Counted from the stretch's first letter, positions 24,100-33,454 are shown. The stretch: 34,983 nucleotides of DNA from Candidatus Enterenecus avicola (GCA_018715985.1 DVKO01000110.1:1-34983), one strand, 5' to 3'. Translations and numbers: made by a program. Notes: generated by a model not told the origin, from the sequence alone.

Positions 24100-24540
24100 T
24101 CAGATCACCTCCGCTGTACCGCCTGCCTTTTCGATCTTCTCTTTCGCGGAGGCGGAGAAAGCGGAAGCACGCACGGTGAGCTTCTTGGTGATCTCGCCGT
24201 TGCCCAGCACCTTAACGCCGTACTCACACTTGGAGAGGATGCCCTGTTCCAGCAGGTCGCAGACGTTGACGGTGGCGCCATCCTCAAACTTGTTCAGAGC
24301 GGAGACGTTGATGGTCTCCAGACGCTTGGCAAAGATGTTGTTGAAGCCGCGCTTGGGCAGACGGCGCACCAGAGGCATCTGGCCGCCCTCGAAGCCGGGA
24401 CGGACACCGCCGCCGGAACGAGCCCACTGACCCTTGTGACCACGGCCGGCAGTCTTGCCGTTGCCGGAGCCGGGGCCGCGGCCCTTGCGCTTGCCCACCT
24501 GAGTGGAGCCAGCGGCGGGAGAGAGAGTATGCAGATTCAT
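24100..24540 (-). CDS. rplO: Ribosomal protein L15
   Basis: L15 is a late 50S assembly protein. The 146 residues start [12 protein letters not shown] and show the Gly/Arg-rich rRNA-binding tail [21 protein letters not shown] (about 15-35), then [15 protein letters not shown] and a globular C-terminal domain. ATG 24540 has AGGAGG upstream; a longer frame from 24597 would run back into rpmD. It is followed by secY with 1 nt between them. Confidence 0.97.
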   Translation of the reverse strand: MNLHTLSPAAGSTQVGKRKGRGPGSGNGKTAGRGHKGQWARSGGGVRPGFEGGQMPLVRRLPKRGFNNIFAKRLETINVSALNKFEDGATVNVCDLLEQGILSKCEYGVKVLGNGEITKKLTVRASAFSASAKEKIEKAGGTAEVI

Positions 24541-24553
24541 ATCGGGCACCTCC

Positions 24554-24736
24554 TTAGGCGTTCTCGGTGACCTGGAGCAGGTAACCGATGGCGGCAATCT
24601 TGCCGCGGGTGGCAGCGTTGTCGGGCTGCACGGTCACATCGCCGATGTGACGCAGGCCCAGAGCCTCGGCAGTGGCCTTGTGCTTGGCCAGACGGCCGTT
24701 CAGGCTCTTGACGAGCTTGATCTCAATGTTAGCCAT
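24554..24736 (-). CDS. rpmD: Ribosomal protein L30
   Basis: The 60-residue protein begins [20 protein letters not shown] and has the compact L30 fold with [14 protein letters not shown] in the middle. It is a 50S surface protein, dispensable in some bacteria. It sits 14 nt after rpsE and 13 nt before rplO, the standard spc-operon place, with a GGAGG-type ribosome-binding site. Confidence 0.96.
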   Translation of the reverse strand: MANIEIKLVKSLNGRLAKHKATAEALGLRHIGDVTVQPDNAATRGKIAAIGYLLQVTENA

Positions 24737-24750
24737 AGTCGTGAGCCTCC

Positions 24751-25251
24751 TTAACCGATGATTTCTTCCACGCTCTTGCCGCGGATACGAGCGACTTCAG
24801 CGGGGCTGCGCAGCGCCTTCAGACCAGCCATGGTGGCAGCCACCACGTTCTGGGGGTTGTTGGTGCGCAGGCACTTGGCACGGATGTCGGACACACCAGC
24901 GGCCTCCATCACAGCACGCACGGGGCCGCCGGCGATGATGCCGGTACCCTTGGAAGCGGGCTTGAGGAGCACGCGGCCGGCGCCGAACTCACCGATGACC
25001 TCGTGGGGAATGGTGGTGCCGGACAGGGTCACGGTCACCATGTTCTTCTTGGCATCCTCGATGCCCTTGCGGATGGCCTCGGCCACCTCAGCGGCCTTGC
25101 CCAGGCCGTAGCCGACCTTGCCCTTCTCGTCGCCCACCACAACCAGGGCGGAGAACTTGGCCACACGGCCGCCCTTGACGGTCTTGGAGACACGGTTCAG
25201 GTAGACAACCTTCTCCACGTACTCCTTGGGTTCTTTCTCAAAACGAGCCAT
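24751..25251 (-). CDS. rpsE: Ribosomal protein S5
   Basis: S5 works with S4 in decoding fidelity and mRNA unwinding at the 30S entry. The 166 residues have the N-terminal double-stranded-RNA-binding fold ([20 protein letters not shown], about 15-34; [18 protein letters not shown]) and the C-terminal domain with [19 protein letters not shown] (about 103-121). The loop around residues 22-32 where spectinomycin-resistance changes occur reads KTVKGGRV, the wild-type pattern. Confidence 0.98.
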   Translation of the reverse strand: MARFEKEPKEYVEKVVYLNRVSKTVKGGRVAKFSALVVVGDEKGKVGYGLGKAAEVAEAIRKGIEDAKKNMVTVTLSGTTIPHEVIGEFGAGRVLLKPASKGTGIIAGGPVRAVMEAAGVSDIRAKCLRTNNPQNVVAATMAGLKALRSPAEVARIRGKSVEEIIG

Positions 25252-25268
25252 ACTTTCTTCCTCCTCCC

Positions 25269-25628
25269 TTAGAACTGCAGGCCGCCCTCACGGGCGCCCT
25301 CGGCCAGAGCCTTCACGCGGCCGTGGTACAGATAGCCACCACGGTCAAACACAACGGTCTCAATGCCCTTGGCACGGGCGCGCTCGGCAATGGCCTCGCC
25401 CACCTTCTTGGCAGCTTCGCAGTTGCTGCCGGAGCCTTCAAAGCCCTTCTCCAGGGAAGAAGCAGAAACCAGGGTCACACCCTTGGTGTCGTCGATGATC
25501 TGAGCATAGATGTTGGTCTCGCTGCGGAACACATTCAGACGGGGACGCTCGGAGGTGCCGGACACCTTACCACGAACGCGCTTATGACGATGCAGGCGCT
25601 GAGCCTTAGTGTTGGGTCTGTTAATCAT
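25269..25628 (-). CDS. rplR: Ribosomal protein L18
   Basis: L18 binds 5S rRNA together with L5. The 119 residues start [25 protein letters not shown], a basic tail, followed by [19 protein letters not shown] (about 28-46) and the C-terminal [26 protein letters not shown] 25628 is preferred; a GTG at 25637 lies inside the AAGGAGGTG ribosome-binding site. It follows rplF by 19 nt. Confidence 0.97.
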   Translation of the reverse strand: MINRPNTKAQRLHRHKRVRGKVSGTSERPRLNVFRSETNIYAQIIDDTKGVTLVSASSLEKGFEGSGSNCEAAKKVGEAIAERARAKGIETVVFDRGGYLYHGRVKALAEGAREGGLQF

Positions 25629-25647
25629 AATCGGCACACCTCCTTAA

Positions 25648-26193
25648 TTACTTCTTAGCACCGGTCTTACCAACCTTGCGGCGGATAACCTCGTCAGAGT
25701 ACTTAATACCCTTGCCCTTGTAGGGCTCGGGGGGACGCTTCTCGCGGACTTCGGCAGCAAACTGGCCCACCAGCTGCTTGTCATAGCCGGAGATGACGAT
25801 CTGGTTCTGGTTGGGAACCTCAATGGTGATGCCCTCGGGGGCTTCCATGGTCACCTGGTGAGAGAAGCCCAGGTTCATCACCAGCTTGCCGCCCTCCAGC
25901 GCCACACGGTAACCTACGCCGTTGACGTCCAGGGACTTCTTGTAGCCCTCGGTGACACCCACGATCATGTTGTGGATCAGGGTGCGGGTCAGGCCGTGAA
26001 GGGAGCGGTTCTCCTTCAGGTCGTTGGGACGGGTGACCGTCACCACGCCGTCAGCCAGGGTGATGGTCATGTTGGGGTGGAACTGCTCCACCAGGGTGCC
26101 CTTGGGACCCTTGACGGTGACAACGTTGTTGTCAGCAATGCTGACCTCCACGCCGGCGGGGACGGCGATAGGAGCTCTACCAATTCTAGACAT
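25648..26193 (-). CDS. rplF: Ribosomal protein L6
   Basis: L6 lies at the base of the 50S stalk near the factor-binding site. The 181-residue protein starts [15 protein letters not shown] and holds two L6 repeats; the second ends with the conserved [21 protein letters not shown] (about 151-171). AAGGAGG precedes ATG 26193; longer frames would run into rpsH. It is 13 nt after rpsH. Confidence 0.98.
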   Translation of the reverse strand: MSRIGRAPIAVPAGVEVSIADNNVVTVKGPKGTLVEQFHPNMTITLADGVVTVTRPNDLKENRSLHGLTRTLIHNMIVGVTEGYKKSLDVNGVGYRVALEGGKLVMNLGFSHQVTMEAPEGITIEVPNQNQIVISGYDKQLVGQFAAEVREKRPPEPYKGKGIKYSDEVIRRKVGKTGAKK

Positions 26194-26206
26194 TCCTATA
26201 CCCTCC

Positions 26207-26608
26207 TTACCAAACGAAAGCCAGGACTTCGCCGCCGACATGAGCCTCGCGGGCCTTCTTGTCGGTCATGACGCCCTTGGAAGTGGACACGATGGCAATG
26301 CCCAGGCCACGGAGCACGCGGGGCAGCTCCTCGGCGCCGGCGTACACACGCAGGCCGGGCTTGGACACCCGGCGCAGGCCGCTGATGGCCTTCTCCTTGC
26401 CGGGCTGCAGATACTTCAGAGTGATGCGGATGACACCCTGGGTCCCATCATTGATGGTCTGGAAGTTCTTGATATAGCCCTCGTCCAGCAGGATCTGAGC
26501 GATGGCCTTCTTCATGTTAGAAGCAGGAACGTCCACGGTGTCATGCTTTGCGTTGTTCGCGTTGCGGATGCGAGTGAGCATATCCGCAATGGGATCGGTG
26601 ATTTGCAT
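26207..26608 (-). CDS. rpsH: Ribosomal protein S8
   Basis: S8 organises the central domain of 16S rRNA; in E. coli it also represses its own operon by binding a mimic of its rRNA site. The 133 residues begin [21 protein letters not shown] and end with [25 protein letters not shown], containing the rRNA-contacting [14 protein letters not shown] lies before the ATG. A 234-nt gap with its own promoter separates it from rpsN, which is unusual for this operon. Confidence 0.98.
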   Translation of the reverse strand: MQITDPIADMLTRIRNANNAKHDTVDVPASNMKKAIAQILLDEGYIKNFQTINDGTQGVIRITLKYLQPGKEKAISGLRRVSKPGLRVYAGAEELPRVLRGLGIAIVSTSKGVMTDKKAREAHVGGEVLAFVW

Positions 26609-26746
26609 GATTTTTACCTCCTATAAAATTTACGGGCTCTCGCCCGTACAGGCGGAAAGGTATCGAAGGCTAGGTTGGTTCCTCCGACCTTTTATCCGTC
26701 TTTTCCCACGCTGGGGGCCTCTTTTACCCGTTGGCACAGTGGCCAA
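26609..26746 (-). promoter_or_regulatory. rpsH leader RNA with three stems
   Basis: Transcripts from the promoter at 26753-26782 would carry a leader of about 138 nt. On the minus strand CGTTGGC/GCCAACG-type pairing comes first. A larger closing stem CGGAGG...CCTTTCCG follows around AACCAACCTAGCC. Last is TACGGGC-GAGA-GCCCGTA just before the AGGAGG of rpsH. No terminator-type T-run is present. It could bind S8 or act otherwise; nothing in the sequence decides. Confidence 0.4.
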
Positions 26747-26752
26747 CGATTT

Positions 26753-26782
26753 ATTATAACACGCCCATAGGCGGGGGTGCAA
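26753..26782 (-). promoter_or_regulatory. Internal promoter upstream of rpsH
   Basis: On the minus strand TTGCAC (26777-26782) and a perfect TATAAT (26753-26758) are 18 bp apart. The -35 lies in a GC-rich hairpin (GGCGGGGG/CCCCCGCC) after rpsN. It would restart transcription of the rpsH-rplQ half of the cluster. Confidence 0.65.
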
Positions 26783-26842
26783 CCCCCCGCCTGGGACTTG
26801 TTATCCAAATTTTTCTCCGGTTTTCTGCCGTTACGGGGCAAA

Positions 26843-27028
26843 TTACCAGGAGGCCTTCTTCACGCCGGGGATCTGACCCTTGTAGGCCAGCTCGCGGAAG
26901 CAGATACGGCAGATGCCGTAGTCCCGCAGGTAGGCGTGGGGGCGGCCGCAGATCTTGCAGCGGTTGTAGCGGCGGCTGGAGAACTTGGGCTCAGCCTGCT
27001 GCTTGAGAATCATAGACTTCTTAGCCAT
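26843..27028 (-). CDS. rpsN: Ribosomal protein S14, zinc-binding type
   Basis: S14 sits in the 30S head. The 61-residue short form carries Cys24, Cys27, Cys40 and Cys43 (RCKIC and GICRICF), so it is the zinc (type Z) version common in Gram-positive bacteria. Under zinc starvation such proteins can be replaced by a zinc-free paralogue, none of which is in this window. ATG follows GGAGG; 18 nt after rplE. Confidence 0.97.
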   Translation of the reverse strand: MAKKSMILKQQAEPKFSSRRYNRCKICGRPHAYLRDYGICRICFRELAYKGQIPGVKKASW

Positions 27029-27046
27029 AGCTGGTTCCTCCTTCGA

Positions 27047-27598
27047 TTAACCGTTGGTGGTGAAGGGGGCACCCAGGAGAGTCAGCAGCTCCTTGGCCTC
27101 CTCGTCGGTCTTGGCAGTGGTGCAGATGACGACGTCCATGCCGCGGATCTTGTCGATCTTATCGTACTCGATCTCGGGGAAGATCAGCTGCTCCTTCAGG
27201 CCCAGGGCATAGTTGCCGCGGCCGTCAAAGGCGTTGGGGTTGATGCCGCGGAAGTCACGCACACGGGGCAGGGCCACGTTGAACAGACGATCCATGAACT
27301 CCCACATCTTGTCCTGGCGCAGGGTCACCTTAGCGCCGATGGGCATACCCTCACGGAGCTTAAAGTTAGCCACGGACTTCTTGGCCCGGGTAATGACGGG
27401 CTTCTGGCCGGTGATGGCGGCCAGATCGGACACCACGGACTCCAGCACCTTGGCGTTGTCGCGGGCCTCACCGCAGCCCACGTTCACCACGATCTTGTGG
27501 ATGCGGGGGATCTCCATGGTGGACTTGTAGCCGAACTTCTGCATCAGAGCAGGAGCGATCTCGGCGTTGTACTTAGCCTTCAAATTGGGGTTAGCCAT
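27047..27598 (-). CDS. rplE: Ribosomal protein L5
   Basis: L5 binds 5S rRNA and forms the bridge to S13 that contacts P-site tRNA. The 183 residues start [19 protein letters not shown], with [13 protein letters not shown] (about 33-45), [21 protein letters not shown] (about 73-93) and the C-terminal [17 protein letters not shown]. The length is slightly above the usual 179-180. The ribosome-binding site is GAGGAG, 21 nt after rplX. Confidence 0.98.
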   Translation of the reverse strand: MANPNLKAKYNAEIAPALMQKFGYKSTMEIPRIHKIVVNVGCGEARDNAKVLESVVSDLAAITGQKPVITRAKKSVANFKLREGMPIGAKVTLRQDKMWEFMDRLFNVALPRVRDFRGINPNAFDGRGNYALGLKEQLIFPEIEYDKIDKIRGMDVVICTTAKTDEEAKELLTLLGAPFTTNG

Positions 27599-27619
27599 TT
27601 TCTATACTCCTCCTCTTTC

Positions 27620-27925
27620 TCAGATTTCAGCGCCGCAGTGCTTGCACACGCGCACCTTCTTGCCGTCCACGATCTTGTGGGCGACGCGGGTGGCCTTGGA
27701 GCACTTGGGGCACACGGTCATCACCTTGCTGGCGTAGATGGGGGTCTCCTTCTTGACGATGCCACCCTCCTCGCCCTGACGGCGGGGCTTCTGGTGACGG
27801 GTGGCCACGCTGACGCCCTCCACCACGACCTTACCGGCCTGGGGGTTGACGGACAGGACCTTGCCCTGCTTGCCCTTGTCCTTGCCGGACAGGACAACCA
27901 CGGTATCGTTCTTCTTTACGTTCAT
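27620..27925 (-). CDS. rplX: Ribosomal protein L24, with zinc-ribbon cysteines
   Basis: L24 is an assembly initiator at the 50S tunnel exit. The 101 residues start MNVKKNDTVVVLSGKDKGKQGKV, the KOW motif. The C-terminal half holds two CxxC pairs (Cys72/75, Cys94/97) forming a zinc ribbon, as in many Gram-positive L24 proteins. I prefer ATG 27925 to the ATG at 27931 because GAGG is only 1 nt before 27931 but 7 nt before 27925. Confidence 0.95.
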   Translation of the reverse strand: MNVKKNDTVVVLSGKDKGKQGKVLSVNPQAGKVVVEGVSVATRHQKPRRQGEEGGIVKKETPIYASKVMTVCPKCSKATRVAHKIVDGKKVRVCKHCGAEI

Positions 27926-27948
27926 ACTCATACCTCGTAACCCCCCTC

Positions 27949-28317
27949 TTACAGCACTTCGGGAGCCAGGGACAGGATCTTCATGTAGTCCTTGTCGCGC
28001 AGCTCACGGGCCACTGGGCCAAAGATACGGGTGCCCCGGGGGTTCTTGTCGTCACGGATGATGACGGCGGCGTTGTCGTCGAAACGCACATAGCTGCCGT
28101 CGGCACGGCGCACGCCGCGCTTGGAGCGGACGATAACGGCCTTGACCACTTCGCCCTTCTTCACAGTGCCGCCGGGAGCGGCCTTGCGTACGGAGGCAAC
28201 CACCACGTCGCCGATGTTACCAAACTTGCGCTTGGAGCCGCCCAGTACGCGGATGGTCTTGATCTCCTTGGCGCCGGTGTTGTCGGCAACCTTCAGATAG
28301 CTTTCTTCCTGAATCAT
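27949..28317 (-). CDS. rplN: Ribosomal protein L14
   Basis: L14 forms part of the inter-subunit bridge near the factor site. The 122 residues, a standard length, start [20 protein letters not shown] and include the conserved [32 protein letters not shown] (from about 76) ahead of the C-terminus LAPEVL. Its ATG has AGGAGG upstream, 15 nt after rpsQ. Confidence 0.98.
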   Translation of the reverse strand: MIQEESYLKVADNTGAKEIKTIRVLGGSKRKFGNIGDVVVASVRKAAPGGTVKKGEVVKAVIVRSKRGVRRADGSYVRFDDNAAVIIRDDKNPRGTRIFGPVARELRDKDYMKILSLAPEVL

Positions 28318-28332
28318 ACTGGCACCTCCTTC

Positions 28333-28596
28333 TTACTTCGCCTTCTCGAGGATCTCGACCACGCGCCAGCGCTTGTCCTTGGACAGGGGGCGGGTCTCCA
28401 TCACACGAACACGGTCACCTACGCCGCACTGGTTCAGCTCGTCGTGAGCCTTCAGCTTGTAGGTGCGCTTGACAATCTTCTTATACAGAGGGTGGGCCAC
28501 GCGGTCGGCGATGGCGACCACCACGGTCTTATCCATCTTATCCGAAACCACCAGGCCGACTCTGGTCTTACGAGAAGAGGTTCTCACTTCGCTCAT
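28333..28596 (-). CDS. rpsQ: Ribosomal protein S17
   Basis: S17 is a primary 16S rRNA binder with an OB fold. The 87 residues contain [19 protein letters not shown] (about 14-32) and the conserved [19 protein letters not shown] (about 61-79). An Arg/Ser-rich N-terminal tail (VRTSSRKTR) is typical. It is 13 nt after rpmC, with GGAGG upstream. Confidence 0.98.
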   Translation of the reverse strand: MSEVRTSSRKTRVGLVVSDKMDKTVVVAIADRVAHPLYKKIVKRTYKLKAHDELNQCGVGDRVRVMETRPLSKDKRWRVVEILEKAK

Positions 28597-28609
28597 CGTT
28601 TACTCCTCC

Positions 28610-28807
28610 TTATCGGCCCTGCTGCTCACGCAGGATGGTCTTGACTCGGGCAATGTCTTTCTTAACCTCTGCGATGCGGATGGGATTCTCCAACTGATTG
28701 GTGGCGTGCTGAAGACGGAGGTTGAACAGGTCCTTCTTCAGCTCCACCAGCTTGGTCTCCAGCTCGGTTGCGCTCATCTTACGGACTTCGTTAGCTTTCA
28801 TCTTCAT
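28610..28807 (-). CDS. rpmC: Ribosomal protein L29
   Basis: L29 is a two-helix protein at the tunnel exit beside L23, where chaperones and SRP dock. The 65 residues include the motif [24 protein letters not shown] (about 22-45) and [10 protein letters not shown]. The ATG at 28807 overlaps the rplP stop by 4 nt; the next ATG at 28801 is an equally possible start, two residues shorter. Confidence 0.96.
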   Translation of the reverse strand: MKMKANEVRKMSATELETKLVELKKDLFNLRLQHATNQLENPIRIAEVKKDIARVKTILREQQGR

Positions 28808-29226
28808 TCACCACCATTCGTCTCTTTCTTGATAATCTTGCACTTGACGGGCAGCTTGTGGCTGGCCAGACGGAGGGCCTCACGGGCCACCTCCTCGGAA
28901 ACGCCGGCGATCTCAAACATGACACGGCCGGGCTTGACAACGGCAACCCAGTACTCGGGAGCGCCCTTACCGGAACCCATACGGGTACCCAGGGCCTTCT
29001 TGGTCACGGGCTTGTCGGGGAAGATCTTGATCCAGACCTTACCGCCACGCTTGGTGTAACGGGTCATGGCCACACGGGCGGCCTCGATCTGGTTACCGGT
29101 GATCCAGGCGGGCTCGGTGGTCACCAGGCCGAACTCACCGTAGGCGATGGTGTTGCCACGGGTGGCGACGCCGGTCATACGACCACGGTGCACGCGGCGA
29201 TACTTAACTCTCTTAGGCAGCAGCAT
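28804..29226 (-). CDS. rplP: Ribosomal protein L16
   Basis: L16 is needed for correct A-site tRNA positioning and late 50S assembly. The 140 residues start [19 protein letters not shown] and contain [34 protein letters not shown] (from about 52), including the conserved Arg81-region loop near the A site. Its ATG shares a base with the rpsC stop (TAATG), which points to termination-reinitiation coupling. Confidence 0.98.
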   Translation of the reverse strand: MLLPKRVKYRRVHRGRMTGVATRGNTIAYGEFGLVTTEPAWITGNQIEAARVAMTRYTKRGGKVWIKIFPDKPVTKKALGTRMGSGKGAPEYWVAVVKPGRVMFEIAGVSEEVAREALRLASHKLPVKCKIIKKETNGGE

Positions 29227-30038
29227 TACTGGGCGCCTCCTTCCTTAGCAGCGGGACGGCCCTGACGGTTGCCGCCATTGCGGTTGAAGCCGCCCTGGCG
29301 ACGATCGCCACCGTTGCGGCGGTCGCCGCTGCGGCGATCGCGGCGGGGACGCTGCTCGCGCTCTTTGTAGTTCTTGGTGTCGATGGTGCGGGGAGTGGTG
29401 CGCAGGGTCTGAGTGAGAACCTCGCCCTTGTAGATCCACACCTTGATGCCGATGCGGCCATAGGTGGTGGCAGCCTCAGCAAAGCCGTACTCGATGTCGG
29501 CACGCAGGGTCTGCAGGGGGATGGTGCCGTCGTGGTACTGCTCGGTGCGGGCGATCTCAGCGCCGTTGAGACGGCCGGAGGCCTGCACCTTGATGCCCAG
29601 AGCGCCCATGCGCATGGCGCGGCCCATGGCGTTCTTCATGGCGCGGCGGAAGGCAATGCGCTTCTCCAGCTGCTGAGCGATGTTCTCAGCCACCAGCTGA
29701 GCGTTGGTGTCCACGTTCTTGACCTCAACGATGTTGAGAGCCACGGGCTTGCCCAGCTTCTTCTCCAGCTCCACGCGCAGCTTCTCGATCTCCTCTCCGC
29801 CCTTGCCGATGACCACACCGGGACGGGCGCAGTGCACATAGATGCGGATCTTGGCGTTGTCGCGCTCGATCTCGATCTTGGGCACGCCGGCGGAGTAGAG
29901 CCGCTTCTTCAGGTCGCGGCGGAGATTGTAGTCCTCAACCAGGAGGTCGCCCACTTTCTCATTGCGGGCATACCAACGGGAGTCCCAGTCTTTGATGACG
30001 CCCACGCGAAGGCCGTGGGGGTTAACTTTCTGTCCCAT
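29226..30038 (-). CDS. rpsC: Ribosomal protein S3 with long Arg/Gly/Asn tail
   Basis: S3 lines the mRNA entry tunnel of the 30S head and helps helicase activity. The 270-residue protein has the KH domain ([19 protein letters not shown], about 75-93) and the C-terminal S3 domain (about 120-210, [31 protein letters not shown]). Beyond about residue 220 it carries a 50-residue low-complexity tail rich in Arg, Gly, Asn and Gln (for example [18 protein letters not shown]). E. coli S3 has 233 residues. The tail is probably disordered and may bind RNA. Confidence 0.97.
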   Translation of the reverse strand: MGQKVNPHGLRVGVIKDWDSRWYARNEKVGDLLVEDYNLRRDLKKRLYSAGVPKIEIERDNAKIRIYVHCARPGVVIGKGGEEIEKLRVELEKKLGKPVALNIVEVKNVDTNAQLVAENIAQQLEKRIAFRRAMKNAMGRAMRMGALGIKVQASGRLNGAEIARTEQYHDGTIPLQTLRADIEYGFAEAATTYGRIGIKVWIYKGEVLTQTLRTTPRTIDTKNYKEREQRPRRDRRSGDRRNGGDRRQGGFNRNGGNRQGRPAAKEGGAQ

Positions 30039-30057
30039 TACTCTTTGACCTCCTTAC

Positions 30058-30390
30058 TTAGCGCTCTTTGACCACAACGGTCACGTGAGAAGTTCTCTTG
30101 TTGATGCGGTAGGCACGACCCCGGGCCCGGGGCATGAAGCGCTTGATGATGGGGCCGGGGGTGGCGTAGGTGGCAGCAACGTACAGCTTCTCGGGGTCCA
30201 TGCCGTGGTTGTTCTCGGCATTGGCGGCGGCGCTGTTGACCAGCTTCATCAGGGGCTCAGCAGCGGCCTTGGGGGTCAGAGCCAGGATGGCGTTGGCCTG
30301 AGCGATGCTCTTGCCGCGGATCAGGTCGCACAGGATGCCGACCTTGCGGGGAGAGATACGAATGTATCTCAGTGTTGCTTTAGCTTCCAT
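30058..30390 (-). CDS. rplV: Ribosomal protein L22
   Basis: L22 reaches with a beta-hairpin into the nascent-peptide tunnel, where macrolide-resistance changes occur. The 110 residues include RYIRISPRKVGILCDLIRGK (about 8-27) and the loop region TPGPIIKRFMPRARGRAYRINKRTSH (about 76-101), which is complete with no insertion or deletion visible. It follows rpsS by 14 nt with GGAGG upstream. Confidence 0.98.
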   Translation of the reverse strand: MEAKATLRYIRISPRKVGILCDLIRGKSIAQANAILALTPKAAAEPLMKLVNSAAANAENNHGMDPEKLYVAATYATPGPIIKRFMPRARGRAYRINKRTSHVTVVVKER

Positions 30391-30404
30391 TCTATCTCTC
30401 CTCC

Positions 30405-30677
30405 TTACTTACCAGTCTTGCTGCCCGCGTGACCCTTGAAGGTGCGGGTGGGAGCAAACTCGCCCAGCTTGTGGCCAACCATATCCTCGGTGACATACAC
30501 GGGGACGTGCTTGCGGCCGTCGTGGACGGCAAAGGTGTGGCCCACGAAGGAGGGGAAGATGGTGGAGGCGCGGCTCCAGGTCTTCAGCACCTTCTTCTCG
30601 TTGGCCTTGTTCATTTCGTCGACCCGCTTCAGCAGCTCGGGAGCGCAAAAGGGGCCTTTCTTGATACTTCTGCTCAT
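30405..30677 (-). CDS. rpsS: Ribosomal protein S19
   Basis: S19 lies in the 30S head near S13. The 90-residue protein shows [19 protein letters not shown], then [47 protein letters not shown] (about 32-78) as in all family members. It is 14 nt after rplB with GGAGG-type ribosome-binding sequence. Confidence 0.98.
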   Translation of the reverse strand: MSRSIKKGPFCAPELLKRVDEMNKANEKKVLKTWSRASTIFPSFVGHTFAVHDGRKHVPVYVTEDMVGHKLGEFAPTRTFKGHAGSKTGK

Positions 30678-30691
30678 CTTTTACTGCCTCC

Positions 30692-31525
30692 TTACTTACC
30701 GTTACGACGCTTGACGATGAACTTATCCGTGGGGTTCTTCTTCTTGCGGGTCTTGTAACCCATCGCAGGCTTGCCCCAGGGAGTGACAGGGCCGGGACGA
30801 CCCACGGGGCTCTTGCCCTCACCACCGCCGTGGGGGTGGTCATTGGGGTTCATGACAGAGCCGCGCACGGTGGGGCGCCAACCCATGTGGCGCTTGCGGC
30901 CGGCCTTACCGATGTGGATGTTGGCCCAATCGGTGTTGCCCACCTGGCCGATGGTGGCCTGGCACTCCTCACGGATGAGGCGGACCTCACCGGAGGGCAG
31001 ACGCACCTGAGCCATGCCGTTCTCCTTGGCCATCAGCTGAGCGGCCACGCCGGCGGAACGCACCAGCTGGGCGCCCTTGCCGGGGTGCAGCTCGATGCAG
31101 TGGATCATTTCACCCACGGGGATGTTGGCGATGGGCAGGCAGTTGCCGGGCAGGATGTCGGCCTCGGGACCGGTCATGATGATGTGGCCGGCCTTCAGAC
31201 CCACGGGAGCCAGGATATAGCGGCGCTCGCCGTCCTCATACTCGATGAGGGCGATGTTGGCGGAGCGGTTGGGGTCGTACTGCAGGTTGATGACGGTAGC
31301 GCTGCCCACCTTATCGCGCTTGAAGTCGATGATGCGGTACTTGCGCTTGTTGCCGCCGCCGCGGTGGCGGACGGTGATGCGGCCGTAGCTGTTGCGGCCG
31401 GCGTGCTTCTGGAGCACCTCAGTGAGGGAGCGCTCCGGCTTGGCCTTCTTATCAATGCCCTCGAAGGCGGACACAGTCATGTGACGGCGGGAGGGCGTTG
31501 TGGGCTTGTATACGCGAATAGCCAT
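30692..31525 (-). CDS. rplB: Ribosomal protein L2
   Basis: L2 is essential for subunit association and peptidyl transferase. The 277 residues begin [19 protein letters not shown]. They include the conserved [22 protein letters not shown] (about 48-69) and the C-terminal loop [29 protein letters not shown] with the catalytic-centre His (near 229). Standard length. GAGGAG lies before the ATG, 17 nt after rplW. Confidence 0.98.
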   Translation of the reverse strand: MAIRVYKPTTPSRRHMTVSAFEGIDKKAKPERSLTEVLQKHAGRNSYGRITVRHRGGGNKRKYRIIDFKRDKVGSATVINLQYDPNRSANIALIEYEDGERRYILAPVGLKAGHIIMTGPEADILPGNCLPIANIPVGEMIHCIELHPGKGAQLVRSAGVAAQLMAKENGMAQVRLPSGEVRLIREECQATIGQVGNTDWANIHIGKAGRKRHMGWRPTVRGSVMNPNDHPHGGGEGKSPVGRPGPVTPWGKPAMGYKTRKKKNPTDKFIVKRRNGK

Positions 31526-31542
31526 AATTCAATCTCCTCCTC

Positions 31543-31839
31543 TTACACCATACCCTCGAAGAACTCGATGGTCTTGGACTCCTCGGTCAGAGTCACAACA
31601 GCCTTCTTCCAGCTGGCCCGACGGCCCTGGGGATAACGGCCCATGCGCTTGACCTTGCCCTGCATATTCAGGGTGTTGACCTTGGCCACATTCACACCGA
31701 AGATCTCCTCGACGGCCTTGGCGATCTCGATCTTGTTGGCGTCCTTGGCGACCTCGAAGGTGTACTTCTTATCGGCGGCCAGGATCATGGACTTCTCGGT
31801 GACGATGGGGCGCTTGATAATATCGTAAGCGGTCTTCAT
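31543..31839 (-). CDS. rplW: Ribosomal protein L23
   Basis: L23 at the tunnel exit is the docking site for trigger factor and SRP. The 98 residues have [13 protein letters not shown] (about 5-17), [22 protein letters not shown] (about 28-49) and the loop region [19 protein letters not shown]. The ATG shares one base with the rplD stop (TGATG), suggesting coupled translation. Confidence 0.98.
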   Translation of the reverse strand: MKTAYDIIKRPIVTEKSMILAADKKYTFEVAKDANKIEIAKAVEEIFGVNVAKVNTLNMQGKVKRMGRYPQGRRASWKKAVVTLTEESKTIEFFEGMV

Positions 31840-32453
31840 CAGGCGAACACCTCCTCGATGGTGGCCAGCGCAGCCTTGTCGATGATGAGCTGGTTGGCAT
31901 TGACAATGTCATAGACATTGATCAGGTTGGCGGGAGTGGTGACCACGCCGGGGATGTTGCGGGCGGACTTGACCACGTTGGCGCAGCTGGTGACAACCAC
32001 GGCCTTGTCGGCCTCCACGGCGTTGAGGAAGCCCTGGAAGGTACGGGTCTTGATCTGGTCCATGCCCAGGCCGTCCACCACCAGCAGGTTGCCCTCGGCA
32101 GCCTTGGCGGACAGAACGGACTTGAGCGCCAGGCGCTTCACCTTCTTGTTGAGGGTGTAGCTGTAATCCCGGGGCTTGGGGGCGAACACGATGCCGCCGT
32201 GGGTCCACTGAGGAGCACGGGTGGAACCCTGACGGGCGTGACCGGTGCCCTTCTGGCGCCAGGGCTTGCGGCCGCCGCCGGAAACCTCGGCGCGGGTCAG
32301 AGCGCTCTGTGTGCCCTGACGGCAGTTGGCCAGGTGATTCTTGACCACATCATGAACGACGTACTGGTTGGGCTCGATGCCGAAGATGGACTCGGAGAGC
32401 TCGACCTCGCCGATCTGCTTACCGGCCATATCATAAAGGTTAGCTTTAGGCAT
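31839..32453 (-). CDS. rplD: Ribosomal protein L4
   Basis: L4 forms part of the exit tunnel and, in E. coli, represses its own S10 operon by acting on the leader RNA. The 204 residues include the tunnel loop [29 protein letters not shown] (about 60-88) and a C-terminal domain ending [26 protein letters not shown]. It is 18 nt after rplC. A long leader before rpsJ makes L4-type feedback conceivable here. Confidence 0.98.
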   Translation of the reverse strand: MPKANLYDMAGKQIGEVELSESIFGIEPNQYVVHDVVKNHLANCRQGTQSALTRAEVSGGGRKPWRQKGTGHARQGSTRAPQWTHGGIVFAPKPRDYSYTLNKKVKRLALKSVLSAKAAEGNLLVVDGLGMDQIKTRTFQGFLNAVEADKAVVVTSCANVVKSARNIPGVVTTPANLINVYDIVNANQLIIDKAALATIEEVFA

Positions 32454-32471
32454 TTGTCATTCTCTCCTTTC

Positions 32472-33194
32472 TTACTTGTTACGCGCAGAGGCCTTCTGGG
32501 GATTGACACGAGCGGAAGCCTTCTGAGGATTGACGCGTCCGGCCTCGGCGATTTTCTTCTCCATGACCTTCTTGACGGAGCTGCGCAGAGCCACCACGCC
32601 GCCCTTGGGGCCGGGGATGGCGCCGCGCACGGCGATGAGGCCCAGCTCCTCGTCCACCTGAACCACGTCCAGGTTCATGACGGTGACCTGCTCGTTGCCC
32701 ATCTGTCCGGCGCCGATCTTGCCCTTGAAGATGCGGGAGGGATCGGTGCTGGAGCCCATGGAGCCGGCGTGACGGTGCACAGGGCCGGTACCGTGGGTGT
32801 TCTTCAGGGTGTGAGCGCCCCAGCGCTTGATGACGCCCTGGTAGCCGTGGCCCTTGCTGATGCCGGTCACGTCCACCCGGTCGCCGGCGGCAAACACGGT
32901 GGCGTTGATCTCATCGCCCACATTGAGCTCAGCGGCGTTGTCCAGCTTGAACTCCTTGAGGACGCGGAGCACCTTGCCGGACTTCTTGCTGTGGCCCAGC
33001 TCGGGCTTGGAGAGCTTGCGCTCGGGGACTTCTTCAAATCCCAGCTGAACGGCGGTGTAGCCGTCCTTTTCCTCGGTCTTCTTCTGCACCACGGTGCAGG
33101 GGCCTGCCTGGATGACAGTGACCGGGATGACCTTGCCGGCTTCATCGAAGATCTGGGTCATGCCCACCTTCTTGCCGATAATGGCCTTTTCCAT
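32472..33194 (-). CDS. rplC: Ribosomal protein L3 with duplicated C-terminal motif
   Basis: L3 starts 50S assembly and reaches the peptidyl-transferase centre. The 240 residues include [23 protein letters not shown] (about 7-29), the core [25 protein letters not shown] (about 141-165) and [22 protein letters not shown] (about 177-198). The C-terminus repeats RVNPQKASA twice before RNK. The usual family length is about 209, so the tail is longer than normal. It follows rpsJ after an unusual 260-nt gap. Confidence 0.97.
   Translation of the reverse strand: MEKAIIGKKVGMTQIFDEAGKVIPVTVIQAGPCTVVQKKTEEKDGYTAVQLGFEEVPERKLSKPELGHSKKSGKVLRVLKEFKLDNAAELNVGDEINATVFAAGDRVDVTGISKGHGYQGVIKRWGAHTLKNTHGTGPVHRHAGSMGSSTDPSRIFKGKIGAGQMGNEQVTVMNLDVVQVDEELGLIAVRGAIPGPKGGVVALRSSVKKVMEKKIAEAGRVNPQKASARVNPQKASARNK
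32484..32537 (-). repeat. 27-bp tandem repeat at the 3' end of rplC
   Basis: Two in-frame 27-bp units (32511-32537 and 32484-32510) each encode RVNPQKASA. They differ at five bases, all at third codon positions and all synonymous. Confidence 0.9.
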
Positions 33195-33454
33195 GTGTAT
33201 TCCTCCTTAAATAAGGTTATTGGTTGAAAAACGTGAGACATTGGGTGCTCATTGGTTTTCCAACATGACCCGCTCACCTCAATGGATCGGTGAGCTGCGG
33301 GTACAACAAAGTTGTGTGAAATCAGTTGTAATGTTGTCACGCTCCAAAGCCTTCGCGACGGTCGCTTTCCCTTCGACTCGCTTCTCAAACAGAAGTGTTT
33401 CCCACTTCTTGGTTTGACGTCCAAGCTCCCTGCTCCCGGCTTTTCCACGCTTCG
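33195..33454 (-). other. 260-nt spacer between rpsJ and rplC
   Basis: No convincing gene lies here; a reading frame running through it on the minus strand has no ribosome-binding site and reads into rplC. Local pairings exist, for example GAAGTG/CACTTC around GGAAA near 33385-33400 and GCTCACCGA/TGAGGTGAGC-type pairing near 33265-33300. No T-rich terminator was found. The AAGGAGG of rplC sits at the end. In most genomes this gap is tens of bases. Confidence 0.45.

Noticed and set aside
33158-33448. Reading frame in the rpsJ-rplC spacer
   Set aside because: It runs into rplC in another frame, lacks a ribosome-binding site and shows no protein-like composition.
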